This document shows, piece after piece, positions 6,251 to 9,806 of a DNA stretch of 9,806 bases. Source of the DNA: Aeromicrobium sp. (GTDB lineage Bacteria > Actinomycetota > Actinomycetes > Propionibacteriales > Nocardioidaceae); contig JALRKU010000398.1 in assembly GCA_023254755.1 (NCBI GenBank), positions 1 through 9,806 on the forward strand. The letters run 5' to 3'. The notes beneath the pieces are model-generated. The model did not search any database and was not told where the DNA came from. It saw nothing but the letters and a program-made list of their open reading frames with translations. The translations under genes were made by a program, and so were the position numbers. The stretch's first letter is position 1; every line of letters begins with the position of its first letter.

Positions 6251-6571
6251 GAAGCGCGTCGGTGGCGTGCCACGGACACCCGTGAGCGAGGCCTGCGCGA
6301 GGTGACCGGCTGGTCCGCGACGGGGCGGTGACTGTGCGACCCTTCCCGTCAGGAGCCGGTGCGTGAGCGTCGGGTTCGGGTGGTCGATGGGTCGCTGCGG
6401 CACCGGACGATCCCAGGCCGGGTCGCTCAGGCACCGGCCACCGCAGGACAGGTCGCTGCCGCACCGCCCACCCACCGCGGGGAGGGGTCGCCCGGTCACC
6501 GCTCGCGGGGTGGCGCGGGCCGACCGTGCGGGGGAGCTGCGCGACCGGGTGCTTCGAACCGCTCCGGCGGC
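6208..6571. other. 364-base gene-free spacer between convergent thiL and amidase genes
   Basis: No reading frame here has protein-like composition or a plausible start, and I find no tRNA, rRNA or known RNA. It is dense in short inverted repeats, for example CACGG-ACAC-CCGTG at 6271-6284 and GTGG-CGTG-CCAC at 6262-6273, and contains the 17-base repeat array listed separately plus end-of-gene hairpins at both edges. Confidence 0.65.
6325..6502. repeat. Degenerate 17-base repeat array, two copies direct then four inverted
   Basis: The reference copy, read on minus at 6437-6421, is CCGGTGCCTGAGCGACC. On the plus strand: GCGGTGACTGTGCGACC at 6325-6341 (14/17 identical) and CCGGTGCGTGAGCGTCG at 6356-6372 (14/17). 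On the minus strand: 6406-6390 (15/17), 6437-6421 (reference), 6467-6451 (13/17) and 6502-6486 (13/17). Start-to-start spacing is 31 within the plus pair and 31, 30 and 35 within the minus set. The plus copy at 6356-6369 and the minus copy at 6424-6437 form a 14-base inverted repeat with one mismatch, so RNA or single-stranded DNA could fold into a long stem. Function unknown. Confidence 0.6.
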
Positions 6572-6573
6572 TC
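6556..6573 (-). terminator. Hairpin at the end of the amidase gene
   Basis: Read on minus, GAGCCGC (6573-6567) pairs with GCGGTTC (6562-6556) around the tetraloop CGGA: 7 pairs including one G-U. Its first two bases are the last two of the amidase stop TGA (6574-6572). No U-tract follows. Confidence 0.45.
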
Positions 6574-8002
6574 AGTCCCAGATGCGGGCGAAGGGGCGCG
6601 CGGCCTCGAGCTCGTAGGCGATCTCGAGCAGCGTCTGCTCGTCGCCGTGGAGCGCGGAGAAGTGCGCGCCCACCGGCATGCCCTCCGCCGAGCGGCCCAG
6701 GGGCAGCGAGATCGCGGGTGATCCGGCGGCGTTGTTCAGGGGCGTGAACGCCGCGTACTGGATCAGGCGCTGGAAGTGCGTCTCGAATCCTGCTGCGGGG
6801 TTGAGGTGCCCGAGGCGGGGCGTGACGTAGCCGAGCGTCGGCGACAGCACCAGGTCGACGCCGGAGAACGCCTCGCGGTAGAGCTTCTCGGACTTCTTGA
6901 GCACCGCGATCGTCCGCGGCGTGCGCCAGAACGATCGCGCGAACTGGGCCGACAGGCCGCGGGTGAGGGCGTCGACCTGCGTGCCGTCGAAGTCGGGGCT
7001 GTGCATGACGCGCTTGCCGAAGCGGTGCGTGCTGAACGCCAGCAGCGACCAGTAGTGCTTGAAGGCGTCCAGGAACGCGTCGGCGTCGGCGGGCAGGTCG
7101 ACCTCCTCGACCGCGTGGCCGAGCGAGGTGAGCAGGTCGACGGTCTCGAGCACGACGCGGCGCCCGTCGTCGTCCGTCGGGGTACCGGTCACCGAGTCCA
7201 GCACGAGCCCGATGCGCAGTCGCCGGTCGGACGGGCCCTCGACCAGCCCGAGCGGCTTCAGGCCCTTCGCGGGGACGTGCTCCTGCGTGCCGGCGAGGAA
7301 GTGCGCCGTGTCGCGGACGGTGCGGGTGACCACGCCGTTCGACACGATGTCGACCGGCAGCGAGCTCGACTCGGCGGCCGGCACGACGCGACCGCGGGTC
7401 GGCTTGAGCCCCACGAGACCGCACGCCGCGGCCGGGATCCGGATCGACCCGCCGCCGTCGTTGGCGTGCGCGATCGGCACGACACCAGCAGCCACGAGCG
7501 CGGCGCTGCCGCCGGAGGACCCGCCGGGTGAGAACGCCGGGTTCCACGGGTTGCGGGTCGGCGGAAGCGTCTCGTACTCGGTCGAGGCGTTGAAGCCGAA
7601 CTCGGGCAGCGTGGTCTTGCCGAGGACCACGAGTCCGGTCGAGCGCAGCTGCTCGGTGAACGGGTCGTCGGCGGTGGCGGGACGCGACCGCATCGCGAGC
7701 GACCCGTTGTCGGTGGTCAGCCCGGCCACCGCGGTGTTGTCCTTCACGAACGACGGCACCCCGGCGAGCCGGCCGGACAGGGGACCGGCCGCGAGATCGC
7801 GGGCCCGGTCGAAGTCGGGCGTCTGGATGGCGTTGAGCGTGCCGTTGACGTGCTCGGCACGGGCGACGGCGGCCTCGACGAGCTCGAGGGCGCTGACGTC
7901 GCCGGCGGCAACAGCAGCGGCGACCCCGACAGCGTCGAGGTCGCCGAGTGCGTCGTCGGAGACGGCGTGGACGGGAGACGTGGGCACCTGCTCGAGAGTC
8001 AC
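6572..8002 (-). CDS. Amidase-signature family hydrolase
   Basis: A 476-residue amidase with the complete Ser-cisSer-Lys triad: K87 in SFVKDN (84-89), the cis-serine S162 in PGGSSGGS (159-166), and nucleophile S186 in NDGGGSIRIP (181-190). The downstream CGLVGLKPTRGRV (194-206) and C-terminal NNAAGSPAISLPLG are standard. Such enzymes hydrolyse carbon-nitrogen amide bonds through an acyl-enzyme. The physiological substrate cannot be read from sequence. It is unlikely to be GatA: there is no gatC or gatB beside it, and the DGGGSIRIP form is the one common in stand-alone actinobacterial amidases. I see no signal peptide, so it should be cytosolic. The start is the GTG at 8002, 7 bases after a TAGGGT box; there is no Shine-Dalgarno. 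It is 54 bases downstream of rpmB on the same strand, with a hairpin and its own promoter-like palindrome between, so probably separately transcribed. Confidence 0.92.
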   Translation of the reverse strand: MTLEQVPTSPVHAVSDDALGDLDAVGVAAAVAAGDVSALELVEAAVARAEHVNGTLNAIQTPDFDRARDLAAGPLSGRLAGVPSFVKDNTAVAGLTTDNGSLAMRSRPATADDPFTEQLRSTGLVVLGKTTLPEFGFNASTEYETLPPTRNPWNPAFSPGGSSGGSAALVAAGVVPIAHANDGGGSIRIPAAACGLVGLKPTRGRVVPAAESSSLPVDIVSNGVVTRTVRDTAHFLAGTQEHVPAKGLKPLGLVEGPSDRRLRIGLVLDSVTGTPTDDDGRRVVLETVDLLTSLGHAVEEVDLPADADAFLDAFKHYWSLLAFSTHRFGKRVMHSPDFDGTQVDALTRGLSAQFARSFWRTPRTIAVLKKSEKLYREAFSGVDLVLSPTLGYVTPRLGHLNPAAGFETHFQRLIQYAAFTPLNNAAGSPAISLPLGRSAEGMPVGAHFSALHGDEQTLLEIAYELEAARPFARIWD

Positions 8003-8004
8003 CC

Positions 8005-8024
8005 AAGTGACCCTAGGGTAACTT
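8005..8024. promoter_or_regulatory. 20-base near-perfect palindrome over the amidase promoter (candidate operator)
   Basis: AAGTGACCCT (8005-8014) and AGGGTAACTT (8015-8024) are inverted complements at 9 of 10 positions, with perfect core ACCCTAGGGT. The dyad contains the putative amidase -10 box (TAGGGT, minus 8015-8010) and ends 3 bases from the GTG start. A dimeric repressor bound here would block the promoter. A transcript read from rpmB could also fold it, but the core leaves almost no loop. Confidence 0.5.
8010..8015 (-). promoter_or_regulatory. -10-like box TAGGGT for the amidase gene, leaderless type
   Basis: On minus, TAGGGT fits TANNNT and ends 7 bases before the GTG at 8002. No Shine-Dalgarno and no obvious -35. 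It is embedded in the palindrome. Confidence 0.45.
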
Positions 8025-8044
8025 CACGTCCTCCGACCAGAGGG

Positions 8045-8059
8045 TGACGGAAAGCGTCA
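8045..8059 (-). terminator. Hairpin at the rpmB stop codon
   Basis: Read on minus, TGACG (8059-8055) pairs with CGTCA (8049-8045) around CTTTC. The TGA of the stem is the rpmB stop codon itself. The 5-bp stem is short and lacks a U-tract. Confidence 0.35.
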
Positions 8060-8242
8060 GCGAGTGACCTTGCCGGCCTTGAGGCACGACGTGCACACGT
8101 TGAGGCGCTTGGGGGTGCCGGACACGACGGCGCGCACACGCTGGATGTTCGGGTCGAAACGACGCTTCGTGCGTCGGTGCGAGTGGGAGACGTTGTGGCC
8201 GAAGCCGGGTCCCTTGCCGCACACGTCACAGACCGCAGCCAC
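8057..8242 (-). CDS. rpmB: 50S ribosomal protein bL28, zinc-ribbon (C+) form
   Basis: A 61-residue basic ribosomal protein of the large subunit that contacts 23S rRNA. MAAVCDVCGKGPGFGHNVSHSHRRTKRRF opens the protein in the style standard for L28. Cysteine pairs C5/C8 and C50/C53 (CDVC, CTSC) make it the zinc-ribbon form, unlike the cysteine-free paralogue that some actinobacteria induce under zinc limitation. The start is the GTG at 8242, fixed by AGGAG (8252-8248) 5 bases ahead; a longer in-frame reading to 8266 adds residues foreign to L28. Its leader is about 64 bases with a stable hairpin. It is divergent from the DAK2/FakA-like gene, an arrangement common in actinobacteria, where recG often follows the DAK2 gene. 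Confidence 0.97.
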   Translation of the reverse strand: MAAVCDVCGKGPGFGHNVSHSHRRTKRRFDPNIQRVRAVVSGTPKRLNVCTSCLKAGKVTR

Positions 8243-8247
8243 GGTAA

Positions 8248-8252
8248 CTCCT
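8248..8252 (-). promoter_or_regulatory. Shine-Dalgarno AGGAG deciding the rpmB GTG start
   Basis: AGGAG is followed by TTACC and the GTG start codon at 8242. This supports the 61-residue product rather than the 69-residue reading. Confidence 0.75.
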
Positions 8253-8280
8253 GATTGCTGAGACAACTGAAGGAAATGGG

Positions 8281-8303
8281 GTCGTGGGCAGAGCCGTCAC
8301 GAC
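8281..8303 (-). promoter_or_regulatory. 5' leader hairpin of rpmB
   Basis: GTCGTG (8281-8286) and CACGAC (8298-8303) pair perfectly. Inside, GGC (8287-8289) pairs with GCC (8293-8295) around AGA, leaving a 2-base bulge: 9 pairs in total. The structure would begin within a few bases of the predicted 5' end of the mRNA. It may stabilise the transcript or serve in autoregulation; no known family is recognised. Confidence 0.4.
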
Positions 8304-8312
8304 AACCGCTCA

Positions 8313-8343
8313 AGGATAGCCGACGACCCGACGCCGGTGCCAA
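8313..8343 (-). promoter_or_regulatory. rpmB promoter (TTGGCA / TATCCT)
   Basis: On minus, TATCCT (8318-8313) is a good -10 box and TTGGCA (8343-8338) a one-mismatch -35 box, with a slightly long 19-base spacer. Transcription would start near 8306. It is the only promoter in the window with a recognisable -35 element. Confidence 0.5.
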
Positions 8344-8370
8344 TCCGCCCACGGCCGGTCCAGTGCGTGA

Positions 8371-8378
8371 GGTGCACC
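8371..8378. promoter_or_regulatory. Small palindrome GGTGCACC in the rpmB / DAK2 divergent interval
   Basis: A perfect 8-base dyad whose right end is 20 bases upstream of the DAK2-gene -10 box, that is, around its -35 position. It could be an activator or repressor site, but an 8-base palindrome in GC-rich DNA may well be chance. Confidence 0.2.
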
Positions 8379-8398
8379 ACGGCTCGCGCTGCGCCCGA

Positions 8399-8404
8399 TA
8401 CCCT
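8399..8404 (+). promoter_or_regulatory. -10-like box TACCCT for the DAK2/FakA-like gene, leaderless type
   Basis: TACCCT (preceded by GA) ends 6 bases before the ATG at 8411. The intervening bases CGCCCC cannot act as a Shine-Dalgarno, which supports a leaderless message. Confidence 0.5.
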
Positions 8405-8410
8405 CGCCCC

Positions 8411-9806
8411 ATGGCTCTGGTGCTCGACGCGGAGGCGTTCCGCGCCTGGACCCGGTTGTGCGCCGAGTCGTTGGCCCGTGCCCGCACCGAGATCGACGCC
8501 CTCAACGTGTTCCCGGTGCCCGACAGTGACACCGGCACCAATGCGTACCTGACGTTCGCCTCGGGTGCCGAGGCCGTCGAGGCCCTGCCGGCCGACGCGG
8601 ACCTCGCGGCGCTCGTGCGCACCTACTCCGACGGGCTGCTCACCGGGGCCAAGGGCAACTCCGGGGTCATCTTGTCCCAGCTGGTGCGGGCCTGCTTCCG
8701 CGACCTGCCCCTCGGCGGCGACGTGACGGCCGAGGTCGTCGCGGCGGCCTTCACGGCGGCGTCCGACGCCGCGTGGGCCGCGGTCGGCACGCCGGTCGAG
8801 GGAACGATCCTGTCCGTCGCCCGCGCCGCGGCCGACGGCGCCCACGAGTCGGCGTCACGCGGGGCGACGCCCAAGCGGGTCTTCGGCGACGCGGCGGCTG
8901 CGGCCCGGCGGGCGCTCGAGCGCACCCCGGAGCAGATGGAGCGCCTCGCCCGAGCCGGGGTCGTCGACGCCGGAGGGCGCGCGCTCGTCGTCGTGCTCGA
9001 CGCCACCGACCAGGCCCTGTCCGGCACGCTGCCCGCTCCGGCCGCCACCCGGGTGCCCGTGCCGATGGCCGGCGGAGACGACCTGGTCGAGGGCGGCCCG
9101 GCCTACGAGGTCATGTACCTGCTCGAGGCCGACGACGACCGCGTGCCGGCGCTGCGGGCCGCGCTCGCACCGCTCGGCGACTCGCTCGTGGTGGTGGGTG
9201 GCGACCGGCTCTGGAACGTCCACGTCCACGTCGACGACGTCGGCCGGGCGATCGAGGCCGGCATCGCGGCGGGCCGTCCCTACCGGATCGCCGTCACGCA
9301 CTTCGCCGACCAGGTCGCCCGTCAGCTCGCCGGGCGCGTCCACGGCGGCCGGCTCGTGCTGTCGGCCACGACGGGCAAGGGCCTCGCCGCGCTCTGCCGT
9401 GACTGCGGCGCGGAGCCGCTGGAGTTCACCCGTGACGCCCCGCTCACCGCCGAGGCGATGGCCGCGGCGCTCGCCGGTGCCGGGGCCGACGAGATCATCG
9501 TGCTGCCGAACAACCCGCGCTACGTCCGGCTGTTCGAGGCTGCAGCGCAGGGCCCCCGGTCCCGGGGCACCCGGATCGCGGTCATCCCCACGCAGGCCCA
9601 GGTGCAGGGACTCGCGGCGCTCGCCGTGCACGATCCCGGCCTTCCGTTCGACGACGTCGTCGTCGCGATGTCGAGCGCAGCCGCCCACACGCAGCACGGC
9701 GCCGTCACGATCGCGACCGAGCCGGGCATGACGATGGTGGGTCCGTGCCGGCCCGGCGACGTCCTCGGCGTCGTCGCCGGCGACTTCGCGGTCGTCGGCG
9801 ACGACA
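8411..9806 (+). CDS. DAK2-domain protein, fatty-acid-kinase (FakA/YloV)-like, partial at 3' end
   Basis: The frame is open from ATG 8411 to the window edge, 465 residues visible; relatives usually run past 500, so perhaps a sixth is missing. The N-terminal DhaL-type ATP-binding domain (about 8-200) has NVFPVPDSDTGTN (32-44), whose aspartates coordinate Mg-ATP, and GAKGNSGVILSQ (79-90). The middle domain shows YEVMYLLEADDD (232-243), GDSLVVVGGDRLWNVHVHVDD (256-276) and RIAVTHF (292-298). The C-terminal EDD-like domain has IIVLPNN (362-368) and VIPTQAQVQGLAALAVHD (391-408). In Firmicutes, FakA with a FakB fatty-acid-binding partner makes acyl-phosphate for phospholipid synthesis; that role here is inferred from homology, and no fakB is in the window. 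It is divergent from rpmB, the usual actinobacterial arrangement. Confidence 0.93.
   Translation, partial: MALVLDAEAFRAWTRLCAESLARARTEIDALNVFPVPDSDTGTNAYLTFASGAEAVEALPADADLAALVRTYSDGLLTGAKGNSGVILSQLVRACFRDLPLGGDVTAEVVAAAFTAASDAAWAAVGTPVEGTILSVARAAADGAHESASRGATPKRVFGDAAAAARRALERTPEQMERLARAGVVDAGGRALVVVLDATDQALSGTLPAPAATRVPVPMAGGDDLVEGGPAYEVMYLLEADDDRVPALRAALAPLGDSLVVVGGDRLWNVHVHVDDVGRAIEAGIAAGRPYRIAVTHFADQVARQLAGRVHGGRLVLSATTGKGLAALCRDCGAEPLEFTRDAPLTAEAMAAALAGAGADEIIVLPNNPRYVRLFEAAAQGPRSRGTRIAVIPTQAQVQGLAALAVHDPGLPFDDVVVAMSSAAAHTQHGAVTIATEPGMTMVGPCRPGDVLGVVAGDFAVVGDD

Noticed and set aside
6152..6499. Minus-strand frame of 115 residues with a repetitive look across the spacer
   Set aside because: The apparent peptide repeats (RCGSDL, RCLSDP, VPQRP) are translations of the DNA repeats; there is no Shine-Dalgarno or leaderless promoter and it runs into thiL antisense.
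6390..6502. Possible CRISPR array
   Set aside because: Repeats are only 17 bases, degenerate (13-15 of 17), include opposite-orientation copies nearby, leave spacers of just 13-18 bases, and no cas gene is present.
6541..6575. TTCGAAC at 6553 resembling a tRNA T-loop
   Set aside because: The flanking five bases on each side do not pair, and no acceptor, D or anticodon arms can be drawn.
6066..8006. A 646-residue minus-strand frame covering the amidase, spacer and end of thiL
   Set aside because: It is out of frame with the amidase, which carries the full catalytic triad, and its composition is the Arg/Ala-rich type of GC-rich shadow frames.
8337..8552. 71-residue plus-strand frame at the start of the DAK2 gene
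   Set aside because: It is a shadow in another frame; the real frame starts at 8411 with the NVFPVPDSDTGTN motif and stays open to the window edge.

Overview
The window comes from the chromosome of a very GC-rich actinobacterium. The base composition, the third-position G/C codon bias, the gene order and the style of the proteins (DUF3515 lipoprotein, stand-alone Lrp/AsnC ligand-binding domain, DAK2/FakA-type protein beside rpmB) suggest Propionibacteriales, perhaps Nocardioidaceae; this placement is inference. It is a core housekeeping segment, not an island: I see no transposase, integrase, phage gene, tRNA or CRISPR array.

Layout, left to right. The 3' end of an unidentified gene (1-420) ends in a hairpin. 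It is followed by plsC and gpsA, overlapping by one base (449-2217). Convergent to these is a PLP-dependent cystathionine gamma-synthase/lyase family gene (2236-3306, minus), which is divergent from ddl (3343-4419) across only 36 bases. Convergent to ddl is a two-gene minus-strand unit: a stand-alone Lrp/AsnC ligand-binding domain (4894-5130) and a DUF3515 lipoprotein (4445-4891). thiL (5251-6207) diverges from that unit. A 364-base gene-free spacer (6208-6571) carries a cluster of degenerate 17-base repeats. An amidase-signature enzyme (6572-8002, minus) and rpmB (8057-8242, minus) follow. Divergent from rpmB is a DAK2/fatty-acid-kinase-like gene (8411-9806) that runs off the window. Being open at the right edge, it is easy to miss in stop-to-stop ORF lists.

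How the genes work together. gpsA makes sn-glycerol-3-phosphate, plsC acylates lysophosphatidate, and the FakA-like protein may feed acyl-phosphate into the same phospholipid route. ddl supplies D-Ala-D-Ala for peptidoglycan. thiL makes thiamine diphosphate. rpmB encodes a zinc-ribbon ribosomal protein L28.

No new multi-gene system is evident. The unexplained signals are in the non-coding DNA: the inverted array of ~31-base-spaced repeats after thiL; a 20-base near-perfect palindrome centred on the amidase -10 box; a recurring leaderless-type promoter layout (TANNNT-like box 6-8 bases before the start codon, no Shine-Dalgarno) at six of the ten complete or 5'-complete genes; and hairpins that include the stop codon at several gene ends.
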